From assembly GCA_945878355.1 (NCBI GenBank), contig CAMCTC010000016.1, forward strand, positions 1 through 64,000: 64,000 nt of DNA, given 5' to 3'. Positions 56,847-64,000 of this stretch are shown here, in pieces. This DNA is from Bordetella parapertussis. GTDB taxonomy: Bacteria; Pseudomonadota; Gammaproteobacteria; Burkholderiales; Burkholderiaceae_C. The position numbers were made by a program, and so were the translations under genes. Position 1 is the first letter of the stretch, and each line of letters opens with the position of its first letter. The notes below the pieces were generated by a model. It was given only the letters and a program-made list of their open reading frames with translations. It was not told the origin of the DNA and searched no databases.

Positions 56847-58544
56847 CGCAACCGGGTTCGGCGAGCCTGGCGCGCGGCGATAGACGACGACGACCTCGGC
56901 GCGCTCGGTGGGCCCGCGCACGCGCGCCACTTCTTGCCAGCCCTGTTCTCGCAGTGCTTCGTAGGCAGCGGCGCTGGCACTGGCCGCCGGACCGCGCTCG
57001 ATCAGCAGCTTGACCAGCACCGGGCATTCAGTCGCGTTGGCGCTGGCGTTCACCAGTCGCTTGCCATGGAACTCCAAGGCCGCGATCAACGAGTTCGATG
57101 CGCCGGGCGCCGCGATGCAGACCGCACCGCTGAGATGTTGAAGCAAGCGCGCGGCAAGCGTCCGGTTGCTGCGGGCATAGTCCAACAGCGGTAAACCCAG
57201 CGTCATCAGCAGCAACCAGCACAGCGCCACGCCGCCCGCTGGCAGCACCAAGCTCTTCCAGATCACCGGCCGGTGGCGAGTGGTGCGCCAGCGAACCAGC
57301 GCGATCCAGGCCAGGGTTGCGAGCAAGCCCAGGCCCAGCGCCGGCAGCGACAAAACCGGCTCAAAGCCGGGCGCCAAGCGCTGCACGGCGGCTTGCGCGG
57401 CTACCGGTACACCGGTCTGCATCGCGCCATAGAAGATCCAGATGATCAGCGCGCTCAACGTGAAAAAGAATACCGAGAGCCAGTCGATGGCTGCAGTCCT
57501 GGCACGCTGCAGCGTTGGCAAGGCGAAGGCTGCCAGCACGGCGACACCAGGCACCCCCAGCATCAGCGCGCGGTCGGAGCTGCCCATCGCCACGCAGCCG
57601 GCTGTGGCGACCAGCAAGCCCAGCAACGGAATCGCCAGATGGTGTTGGCCCAACTGGCGACGCCAGCACCACAGCGTCCACAGCGCCATCGGCCAGGCGG
57701 GCCATAAAAACCACAGCCACAGCCGGGCCAACTGTGGCAGTTCGAGAGTGGGCGCGATTCGCCAAGCCCAGCTGCCGCTGATCCAGGCCATCAGCGCTGC
57801 GGCCAGGGTGGCGACAGCCAGCCAGGGTGCCAGCGCTTTCAGCCCTGAATTGCTGCTGCGCAGGCACAGCAGCGCTGCACCCAAGCCCCAGAGCAGTGCC
57901 ATCGCAGGGGCACCGCTGGCGGCCAGCGCCGGCAAGCACAGCAGAACGCCGAGGCGGGCTTGCCAGCCACGGTGAGGTGCCGACGCGACGGCCCATTGGA
58001 GACTCGCCACCGAGGCCAGTTGTGCCAATTCTGGGGTTGTCTCGTGTCCAAGCTGCAGCAATCCGAGCGTGGCGATCAGCGCCAGCAACGCGCCATCGGC
58101 GATCGCTCGGGCATAGTCCACTGGTGCGGCCTCGCCGCCGAAGGCCAGTGGCAGCGGCTGCGCAGCTTCGCTACGGGCGAGGTGAAAAGTGGCATACCAC
58201 ACCGCGACCAGCGTCAGCACCAACATCATCGCGAAGGGAAGTCGTGCGGCCAGCGCTGGCTCCAACCAGGGCTGCGCAGCCTGAATCGCCAGCGCGCCTA
58301 TCCAATGCGGCAGCAGCGCTGCGCCAGTGCTCACGCCACCGAGGGCTGGGCTGAGCCAATGCGCTCTGCCTTCGGCGATGGCCAACATCTGGCCAAAAGC
58401 GCTGAGGTCAGCGCCTCGCCAGGGATCACGCCCGATCAGGCCCGGCAGCACATAGGCCGCGCACAACAGCAGCAAGGCCAGGCGCGGCAAGCGCGTCACG
58501 GCCAGTTGGGTTACCAGTGCGGGGTTGGGGGTATTGTTGATCAC
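56835..58544 (-). CDS. ArnT-like membrane glycosyltransferase (GT-C fold)
   Basis: A 569-residue inner-membrane protein with about 11-12 hydrophobic segments and a C-terminal soluble part of about 100 residues. The first loop GLIGRDPWRGADLSAFGQML contains an acidic-Trp motif like those in GT-C/ArnT-type transferases using polyprenyl-phosphate sugars. The acceptor is unknown. The first possible start, TTG at 58568, lies inside a terminator, so GTG 58544 (VINNTPNPAL) is chosen; neither has a clear ribosome site. It is convergent with phoR. Confidence 0.75.
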   Translation of the reverse strand: MINNTPNPALVTQLAVTRLPRLALLLLCAAYVLPGLIGRDPWRGADLSAFGQMLAIAEGRAHWLSPALGGVSTGAALLPHWIGALAIQAAQPWLEPALAARLPFAMMLVLTLVAVWYATFHLARSEAAQPLPLAFGGEAAPVDYARAIADGALLALIATLGLLQLGHETTPELAQLASVASLQWAVASAPHRGWQARLGVLLCLPALAASGAPAMALLWGLGAALLCLRSSNSGLKALAPWLAVATLAAALMAWISGSWAWRIAPTLELPQLARLWLWFLWPAWPMALWTLWCWRRQLGQHHLAIPLLGLLVATAGCVAMGSSDRALMLGVPGVAVLAAFALPTLQRARTAAIDWLSVFFFTLSALIIWIFYGAMQTGVPVAAQAAVQRLAPGFEPVLSLPALGLGLLATLAWIALVRWRTTRHRPVIWKSLVLPAGGVALCWLLLMTLGLPLLDYARSNRTLAARLLQHLSGAVCIAAPGASNSLIAALEFHGKRLVNASANATECPVLVKLLIERGPAASASAAAYEALREQGWQEVARVRGPTERAEVVVVYRRAPGSPNPVALSR

Positions 58545-58566
58545 CGGAAAATCATCGGTGGCATGC

Positions 58567-58590
58567 AAACGGGCCCCTCGGGGCCCGTTT
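58567..58590 (-). terminator. Symmetric 11-bp terminator after rpmE
   Basis: AAACGGGCCCC and GGGGCCCGTTT flank a two-base loop and carry T-runs on both strands. It lies 60 bases past the rpmE stop on the minus strand and directly before the glycosyltransferase start, so it should end the rpmE transcript. Confidence 0.9.
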
Positions 58591-58650
58591 CGGTGGGGTC
58601 AAGAATGCAGTTTCTTGCGCTGTCTTGACTCGCCAGTCCACCGGAGTCGC

Positions 58651-58926
58651 TCAGGCAGCAGTGGACTTCTTGTTGATGCCCAGGCTCGCAAACTTGTTGC
58701 GGAACTTCTCGACCCGGCCACCCAGGCTGTCGATGCTCTTTTGCGTGCCGGTGTAGAACGGATGGGTTTCGCTCGTGGTTTCAAGCTTGACCATCGGCAG
58801 TTCGCGGCCGTCGTCCATCTTGACGGTTTCGCGCGTGTTGACCGTCGAGCGGGTCACGAACTTGAAGCCGTTGGACAGGTCGACGAAGCAAACGTCGCGG
58901 TAGTTGGGGTGAATGCCGTCTTTCAT
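58651..58926 (-). CDS. rpmE: 50S ribosomal protein L31, type B
   Basis: A 91-residue L31 of the zinc-free (C-minus, type B) form: MKDGIHPNYRDVCFVDLSNG start with a single cysteine and no CxxC pair, and the longer middle region STVNTRETVKMDDGREL. The C-terminal HPFYTGTQKSIDSLGGRVEK is conserved. It joins the large subunit at the inter-subunit bridge. It follows rho on the minus strand, an arrangement common in betaproteobacteria. No L31 with zinc cysteines is in the window. Confidence 0.96.
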   Translation of the reverse strand: MKDGIHPNYRDVCFVDLSNGFKFVTRSTVNTRETVKMDDGRELPMVKLETTSETHPFYTGTQKSIDSLGGRVEKFRNKFASLGINKKSTAA

Positions 58927-59027
58927 GGGGAACCTTTGTTCAACAACGCTTGTTACCGGGAGCCACGGGGCAGGGTGCCACGCACTTGCCGCAAGCGCGA
59001 AACCCGGGATTATAGGTGGGTAACGCT

Positions 59028-60290
59028 TCAGCCGCCTCGACGCATCATGTCGAAGAAGTCTAGGTTGTTCTTGCTCGCCTTCATCTTGTCGAGCATGAAC
59101 TCCATCGCCTCGATCTCGTCCATGTTGTAGAGCAGTTTGCGCAGGATCCAGGTCTTTTGCAGGATCTCGGGCTTGAGCAGCAGTTCTTCGCGCCGGGTGC
59201 CACTCTTGTTGATCAGGATCGAGGGGTAGACGCGCTTCTCGGCCATCCGGCGGTCGAGGTGGATCTCGCAGTTGCCGGTGCCCTTGAATTCCTCGTAGAT
59301 CACCTCGTCCATGCGTGAGCCGGTGTCGATCAGCGCGGTGCCGATGATGGTCAGTGACCCGCCTTCCTCGACGTTGCGCGCTGCGCCGAAAAAGCGCTTG
59401 GGCCGTTGCAACGCGTTGGCATCGACGCCACCGGTTAGCACCTTGCCCGACGACGGCAGCACGTTGTTGTAGGCCCGAGCCAGTCGGGTGATCGAGTCGA
59501 GCAGGATGACCACGTCCTTCTTCATCTCGACCAGACGCTTGGCGCGCTCGATCACCATCTCGGCCACCTGCACATGGCGGGCCGCGGGTTCGTCGAAGGT
59601 GGAGGAGATGACCTCACCGCGCACAGTGCGCTGCATTTCGGTCACTTCCTCGGGCCGCTCGTCGACCAGCAGCACGATCATGTGGATGTCTGGGTGGTTG
59701 GCCACCAGCGCATGGGCGATGTGCTGCATCATCACCGTCTTGCCGGTCTTGGGTTGGGCCACCAGCAGGGCGCGCTGGCCTTTGCCGATCGGTGCGACCA
59801 GATCGATGATGCGACTGGTGATGTTTTCCTCACCCTTGATGTCGCGCTCGAGCTTGAAGGCCTCTTTCGGGAAGAGCGGCGTCAAGTTCTCGAACATGAT
59901 CTTGTGCTTGCTCTCCTCGGGGGTGACGTCGTTGACGCGGTCGACCTTGACCAGCGCGAAGTAGCGTTCACCGTCCTTGGGCACCCGCACTTCGCCTTCG
60001 ATCATGTCGCCGGTGTGCAGGTTGAAGCGTCGGATCTGGCTCGGCGACAGGTAGATGTCGTCGGTGCTGGCCATGTAGCTGGCTTCGATCGAGCGCAGGA
60101 AGCCGAAGCCGTCGGGCAGCACCTCAAGCACGCCGTCGCCGAACACCTGCTCGCCACCGCGGGCGCGCTTTTTCATGATGGCAAACATCAACTCCTGCTT
60201 GCGCAGGCGGGCGACGTTGTCGATCTCCAGTGCCTCGCCCATCGTGATGAGTGCGGAGACGTGGAGCGCCTTCAGTTCGGATAGATGCAT
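59028..60290 (-). CDS. rho: Transcription termination factor Rho
   Basis: A 420-residue RNA helicase. The N-terminal domain starts [15 protein letters not shown]; the RNA-binding cold-shock-like fold includes [20 protein letters not shown]. The P-loop is VAQPKTGKT, the Walker [18 protein letters not shown] and the Q/R loop regions [15 protein letters not shown]. It forms a hexamer that ends untranslated transcripts. The order trxA-rho-rpmE on one strand is typical of betaproteobacteria. Confidence 0.98.
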   Translation of the reverse strand: MHLSELKALHVSALITMGEALEIDNVARLRKQELMFAIMKKRARGGEQVFGDGVLEVLPDGFGFLRSIEASYMASTDDIYLSPSQIRRFNLHTGDMIEGEVRVPKDGERYFALVKVDRVNDVTPEESKHKIMFENLTPLFPKEAFKLERDIKGEENITSRIIDLVAPIGKGQRALLVAQPKTGKTVMMQHIAHALVANHPDIHMIVLLVDERPEEVTEMQRTVRGEVISSTFDEPAARHVQVAEMVIERAKRLVEMKKDVVILLDSITRLARAYNNVLPSSGKVLTGGVDANALQRPKRFFGAARNVEEGGSLTIIGTALIDTGSRMDEVIYEEFKGTGNCEIHLDRRMAEKRVYPSILINKSGTRREELLLKPEILQKTWILRKLLYNMDEIEAMEFMLDKMKASKNNLDFFDMMRRGG

Positions 60291-60426
60291 TTAAGGAGTC
60301 ACCGGATGGTGGAGGTGGATTCGCGCCTGGCCATGACAGCGGGGCTTGCGGGGTGGCGACCCTGGTCGAGGGACTGACCGATACCCGTGACGGGTCGGTG
60401 AACGGCGGCAAAGTGTGCCGAACCCG

Positions 60427-60454
60427 TTATAAAAGAAACCCCGCAACAAGCGGG
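60427..60454 (-). terminator. Terminator between trxA and rho
   Basis: On the minus strand CCCGC-TTGTT-GCGGG (60440-60454) is followed by GTTTCTTTT. It can end the trxA message. The next bases, TATAAC on the minus strand, may serve as a -10 for rho. Confidence 0.6.
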
Positions 60455-60580
60455 CGGAACTGTCGGTTTTCTGTTCGATTGCCCGAAACCTCGCGCTGAA
60501 CCAGATGACTTCTGGCAGGCGTGGCAGCTTGAGCCTGGGTCAGCGCGCTTGCAGCCGCGTTGACCCTCACAATCAAATGA

Positions 60581-60910
60581 TTATAGATGCGGTTCGATGA
60601 ATGCCGCCAACTGCGCCTTGGACACAGCGCCAACCTTGGTCGCGGCGAGCTGGCCGCCCTTGAACAGCATCAGTGTCGGGATGCCGCGGATACCGAACTT
60701 GGCCGGAATTTCGCGGTTCTCGTCGACGTTCATCTTGGTGATCTGCAGGCGCGAACCGAGTTCCTTGGCCGTCTCGTCGAGGATGGGCGCGATCATCTTG
60801 CAGGGACCACACCACTCGGCCCAATAGTCCACCAGCACAAGTGTTTCCGATTTCATCACGTCGACTTCGAACGTGGCATCGGTGGTGTGCTTGATCAGTT
60901 CACTGCTCAT
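60581..60910 (-). CDS. trxA: Thioredoxin
   Basis: A 109-residue cytoplasmic thiol-disulfide reductant. The active site is WCGPC (33-37), followed by KMIAPILDETAKELG; the cis-proline is in IRGIPTLMLFKGG. It donates electrons to ribonucleotide reductase, methionine sulfoxide reductases and others. The start is the ATG giving MSSELIKHTTD with AGGAAC upstream. It is divergent from the HDOD gene. Confidence 0.98.
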   Translation of the reverse strand: MSSELIKHTTDATFEVDVMKSETLVLVDYWAEWCGPCKMIAPILDETAKELGSRLQITKMNVDENREIPAKFGIRGIPTLMLFKGGQLAATKVGAVSKAQLAAFIEPHL

Positions 60911-61105
60911 CGTTGTTCCTTGGGGCGCCTGAAGCGGCGAAAAGCCCTTGATGCAGGCGGTTGTCATTTTCGCACAAAGGTCTGTGGCGCGTGCGCTGGG
61001 ACTGGCATAGCGTGTGGCGCGAACAGCACCGCGCTCTGCCGTTTGTTCGCGGGTTTGGCGTGCGCAGGCTTGTGTCCAATCGGCGAACACATCAATCCCT
61101 GCGCC

Positions 61106-62815
61106 ATGGCCGCATTAGCTTCGCATCCCGCCGGGTCATTCAACGCCCCACGCCAACTGGGCCGCTTTCAATTGCAGCGCTCTTTGGGCGTGAGCGCGCG
61201 AACGCTGCTGTGGCTGGCGACTGATCCGCAAGATAGCCGGGCGCTGGTACTGGCCATGCCGCGCCGCCAGCCTGCCGACGCTGACGGTTTGCAGCGGTGG
61301 CTGGCTGCCGCGCACCATGTGGCCCGAATCAAGCATCCTGGGCTGGCCGCTGTGGTGGAAGTTGGCGAGCATGGCGCCTGGCCTTACCTGGCTTATGACG
61401 GTGGCCAGGCACTCACGATGGCTGATCGGCTCGGTAGCCAAGGCCTGCCATTGGCCGAGTCGATGCGCTGTGCGATGGAGGTGTTGCAGGCGCTGGCGTT
61501 TGCCCACGAAGCCGGTATTGCGCACGGTGATTTGCAGGCCAGCATGTTCTTGCTGCAGCAGGACGGAAGCAGCCGCCTGATAGGGCTGGGCGCGGCGCTA
61601 GCGCCGCAAGATCCAGCGCCCGGCATGCAGGTTCAGCGCCAGGAGGCTGAACGCGATCTGTTGGCATTTGGCCTGGTGCTTCACCATGCGCTGGCTGGGC
61701 AGCCTGCGCTGGGTTTGTCGGACGTCGGTGCGGTGATCGACCGCATGCCACCCCGAGGCCGCGACAGCGTTCGGCTGCCCAGGTCGACCTCTGGGCCGAT
61801 CCCGGAGGCCTTGCGATCGATCGTCAACCGCGCCACCGAGCGCCAACCTCGTCAGCGCTACCGCAACGCGCGGACCTTGGCGGGCGCCATCGACGGCTGG
61901 TCGCGCACCGATGCGAAGTCCGGCGGCGAACCCATCCGCTTGTTGCTTGACCGGATGCGTGTCTCGGGCTTTTTGCCCGCCATGCCAGGAAGCGCTGCCC
62001 GAGCGGCGCGGATTGCGCTGATGGAGGGCGAATGCACCAATGCGCTGGCCGACAGCGTGAGGCAAGACCTTTGCTTGAGCTTGGAGTTGCTTCGCTGCGC
62101 CAACTGTCCCGAAATGCAGGGCGTGTTGGGGGATGGTGGCGGCGCCATCCTCACCTTGCGCCGTGCCGTCGCGATGGTGGGGTTGAATGGTTTGCGCCGC
62201 GCGGCCATGGCCTTGCGGGTTTGGCCCGGGTCGCTCAACGAGGACCAGGCCGGCGAACTGGCCCAACTGATCGCCCGGGTTCAACAGGCGGGAAGGGCGG
62301 CGCAGTGCTTGCGGCCTGCCGGCTATGACGCCGAACTGGTGGCCTTGCTGGCCATGCTCCAAAACCTGGGCCGGCTCGCGTTGCAGCACCACTTTCCGGA
62401 AGAGGCGGCGCAGATTCGCCGTCTGATGCAGCCAGCGCCGCCGCTTGCTGCGGGCGAGGCTGAGCAACCCGGCATGAGCGAGGAGTCGGCCTGCCTGGCC
62501 GTGCTCGGGGTCGATGTCGACGCCATCGGGACGGCGGTGGGCCGCCAATGGGGGTTTGACGACGAGGCCTTGTGTATGGTTCGTCGTCTGCCGCAGTCTG
62601 TCTCTGTGCATTTCACCGACGCCGACCAAGACCTGCTGCGCTTGACAGCAAGCTGTGCCAATGAGCTGGTCGATGCCTGGTCCTTGCCTGAGCTTCAGCG
62701 CGCGGCCTGCGTGCACCGGGTGGCTCAGCGCTACGGCAGGGCTTTGGGTTTGAGCATCCGCGATCTGGTGGCCGCAGCACAGAGCTCGGCATGCGAACTG
62801 GCTGCGCCTGCTTGA
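61106..62815 (+). CDS. Pseudokinase-HDOD fusion protein
   Basis: A 569-residue protein. Residues 18-280 have the layout of a Ser/Thr protein kinase: the strand start LGRFQLQRSLGVSARTLLWL, helix C area HHVARIKHPGL, the catalytic-loop position GIAHGDLQASMFLL (His140, Gly141, Asp142). The ATP lysine is missing (ALVLAMPRR) and the DFG motif is replaced by IGLGAAL, so it is probably inactive. Residues 300-545 form an HDOD domain (SLELLRCANCPE, ILTLRRAVAMVGLNGLRRAA, LVALLAMLQNLGRLAL). HDOD proteins act in signalling, often with cyclic-di-GMP or motility. Confidence 0.8.
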   Translation: MAALASHPAGSFNAPRQLGRFQLQRSLGVSARTLLWLATDPQDSRALVLAMPRRQPADADGLQRWLAAAHHVARIKHPGLAAVVEVGEHGAWPYLAYDGGQALTMADRLGSQGLPLAESMRCAMEVLQALAFAHEAGIAHGDLQASMFLLQQDGSSRLIGLGAALAPQDPAPGMQVQRQEAERDLLAFGLVLHHALAGQPALGLSDVGAVIDRMPPRGRDSVRLPRSTSGPIPEALRSIVNRATERQPRQRYRNARTLAGAIDGWSRTDAKSGGEPIRLLLDRMRVSGFLPAMPGSAARAARIALMEGECTNALADSVRQDLCLSLELLRCANCPEMQGVLGDGGGAILTLRRAVAMVGLNGLRRAAMALRVWPGSLNEDQAGELAQLIARVQQAGRAAQCLRPAGYDAELVALLAMLQNLGRLALQHHFPEEAAQIRRLMQPAPPLAAGEAEQPGMSEESACLAVLGVDVDAIGTAVGRQWGFDDEALCMVRRLPQSVSVHFTDADQDLLRLTASCANELVDAWSLPELQRAACVHRVAQRYGRALGLSIRDLVAAAQSSACELAAPA

Positions 62816-62896
62816 GCCATGGCCCGATCCAGAGAATCGACCGCCTTCGACGACCAGTGAAATTGGCGATCAATGAGGGTGGCGAAAAATGGGGGT

Positions 62897-62991
62897 GACG
62901 AGCCTTGCCCTCGGCACTGGTCGCAACGGTTGGGGCTGCTTCGTTCCCGACCTGACCCGGTTGGCCGCGCTTCCATGCGAGGAGGCCCGTC
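62897..62991 (-). ncRNA. ffs: 4.5S RNA of the signal recognition particle
   Basis: On the minus strand the conserved SRP domain IV core is present: GGTCAGGTCGGGAACGAAGC (ending 62937-62957 on the plus strand), with its GGAA-like tetraloop and asymmetric loop. Flanking arms GACGGGCC (5') and GGCTCGTC (3') pair, giving a rod of about 95 bases like E. coli 4.5S RNA. CCCCC and a T-run (62886-62896) follow as terminator. It binds Ffh for cotranslational membrane targeting. The exact ends are estimated. Confidence 0.92.
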
Positions 62992-63056
62992 GGGATCGAT
63001 TGTAGGTCAGCGGGCTGGCTGACGAACCAGCCGAGGGTGCACTTTTGGCGCTGGAT

Positions 63057-64000
63057 TCAGCGCAGTTGCAGGTCGTCGTCGCCGAAGCGGATGCCCAGCG
63101 GCTCGATCAGCAGTTGCTTGGGGCCGGTCTCGACCACGCCAGCCACGCGCGCACCAACGCCTTGCGCTTGCGCGATCTGCACTGTTCGCTCGGCGTCGGC
63201 AGCGGCCACGAAGATCGCGAAACCAGCGCCCATGTTGAGGGTGCTGTAGGCCTCCCGGTCATCTTGTTGGGCGTGGCGCTGGATGAATTGCAGCACGGCC
63301 GGCACAGGCGGTACGGTATGGATTCGGTAGCTGAACGTCGCCGGATGGCGCAGCAGTTTGCGCCAACCGTGCCCTGTGATGTTGGCGCAGTAATGCGGCA
63401 CGATGCCAGCCGCCCACAGGGCCTCGGTCACCGGCGAGTACAGCACCGTGGGCGCGAGCAACGCCTCGCCGTAGCTCAGGCCCGGCTGGTTGATCGGATC
63501 AACCTCGGTCAGCCAGCCGTCGGTCAGCCTAGACAGCAGTTTGCGCGCCAAGCTCAGGCCGTTGGCGTGGATGCCGCTCGCGTCGAGCAGCACGATCACG
63601 TCGCCTGCGGCGAGTTTGTCGCCCACGCTGAGCCGTTCCTTGGGTTTGATCAGACCGGTGCACGATGCGGCCAGGTCGATTCGGCCGCCCTCGACGATGC
63701 CTGCCAGCGCCGGTGTCTCACCGCCGCCCCAGGCCACTTTGCAGACGTCGCAGGCCGCCTTCCAGCCCGCCACCAATGCCTGGGAACGCTGCGCGTCGGC
63801 AAACCAGTCCGAGCCGCCTGCTGCCCAGTACGCTTGTACCACCAGCGGCGTCGCGCCGACCGTGATCAGGTCATTGACCGCCATCGCGATGGTGTCCTGG
63901 GCGATGCCGGCATACCAACTGCGACCGGTCAACGCGGCCATCTCGTCGGCCACCAAGGCTTTGGAGCCCAGGCACTCGACGATCGAAGCGATGTAGAACG
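63057..64000 (-). CDS. PurM-like AIR synthase-related protein (partial, N-terminus outside window)
   Basis: At least 314 codons of an open frame that continues past the window edge (it reads FYIASIVECLGSKALVADEM upstream of the first internal ATG). The core is that of the PurM/AIR synthase fold: AQDTIAMAVNDLITVGATPL, WGGGETPALAGIV, SGIHANGLSLARKLL and NITGHGWRKLLRHP. The sequence differs from canonical PurM, for example DWFADAQRSQALVAGWKAAC. It matches a paralogous family often annotated as AIR synthase-related. The true reaction is uncertain. It lies upstream of the 4.5S RNA gene on the same strand. Confidence 0.85.
   Translation of the reverse strand, partial: FYIASIVECLGSKALVADEMAALTGRSWYAGIAQDTIAMAVNDLITVGATPLVVQAYWAAGGSDWFADAQRSQALVAGWKAACDVCKVAWGGGETPALAGIVEGGRIDLAASCTGLIKPKERLSVGDKLAAGDVIVLLDASGIHANGLSLARKLLSRLTDGWLTEVDPINQPGLSYGEALLAPTVLYSPVTEALWAAGIVPHYCANITGHGWRKLLRHPATFSYRIHTVPPVPAVLQFIQRHAQQDDREAYSTLNMGAGFAIFVAAADAERTVQIAQAQGVGARVAGVVETGPKQLLIEPLGIRFGDDDLQLR

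Overview
The window is a chromosomal segment from a high-GC betaproteobacterium, most likely Burkholderiales of the Rubrivivax/Leptothrix/Ideonella type. The evidence is gene content and order rather than a database match: trxA-rho-rpmE, carA-carB-greA followed by yhbY/rlmE-ftsH-folP-glmM, the complete pstSCAB-phoU-phoB-phoR block, a Bug-family (TctC-like) solute receptor, and small structured intergenic repeats. No insertion sequence, phage gene, tRNA, rRNA or CRISPR array is visible. One small RNA gene, the 4.5S signal recognition particle RNA, lies near the right end.

Layout. 0-5 kb: a minus-strand run of an M20 amidohydrolase, an APH-fold kinase resembling hydroxylysine kinase and a class III PLP enzyme resembling the phospho-lyases, plus a zinc-type alcohol dehydrogenase flanked by three copies of a triple-hairpin repeat. 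5-14 kb: trypsin-like protease, DUF2189 membrane protein, lspA, oligopeptidase A, a serine/threonine dehydratase, phosphofructokinase and an orphan Bug receptor. 14-24 kb: crotonase, MFS transporter and a heterodimeric MdlAB-like ABC exporter on the minus strand, a divergent membrane-anchored Mrr-like protein, an SDR and a B12-binding radical SAM protein. 24-31 kb: a COG2509 flavoprotein, a NarL-type response regulator/histidine kinase pair, and surE-pcm-nlpD. 31-38 kb: a large indolepyruvate ferredoxin oxidoreductase, rlmD, a geranylgeranyl-reductase-like flavoprotein and a Bax-inhibitor-1 protein.

38-57 kb is mostly housekeeping and almost all on the plus strand: carAB (pyrimidine/arginine precursor), greA, yhbY/rlmE (ribosome biogenesis), ftsH behind a heat-shock-like promoter, folP, glmM, then the phosphate regulon behind a well-formed Pho box. 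The pst genes import phosphate, PhoU couples transport to signalling, and PhoR/PhoB close the loop by acting on the Pho box. 57-64 kb: a membrane glycosyltransferase, rpmE (type B L31), rho and trxA on the minus strand, a pseudokinase-HDOD fusion protein on the plus strand, the 4.5S RNA gene and a PurM paralogue cut by the window edge.

I see no strong evidence for a wholly new multi-gene system. The items most worth following are the kinase/phospho-lyase pair at the left end, the triple-hairpin repeats around the dehydrogenase, the pseudokinase-HDOD fusion, the radical SAM protein with unusual cysteine spacing, the Mrr-like protein with replaced catalytic residues, and the small basic protein whose ribosome binding site sits inside a palindrome. 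Functions are inferred from motifs and remembered family features; nothing was searched.
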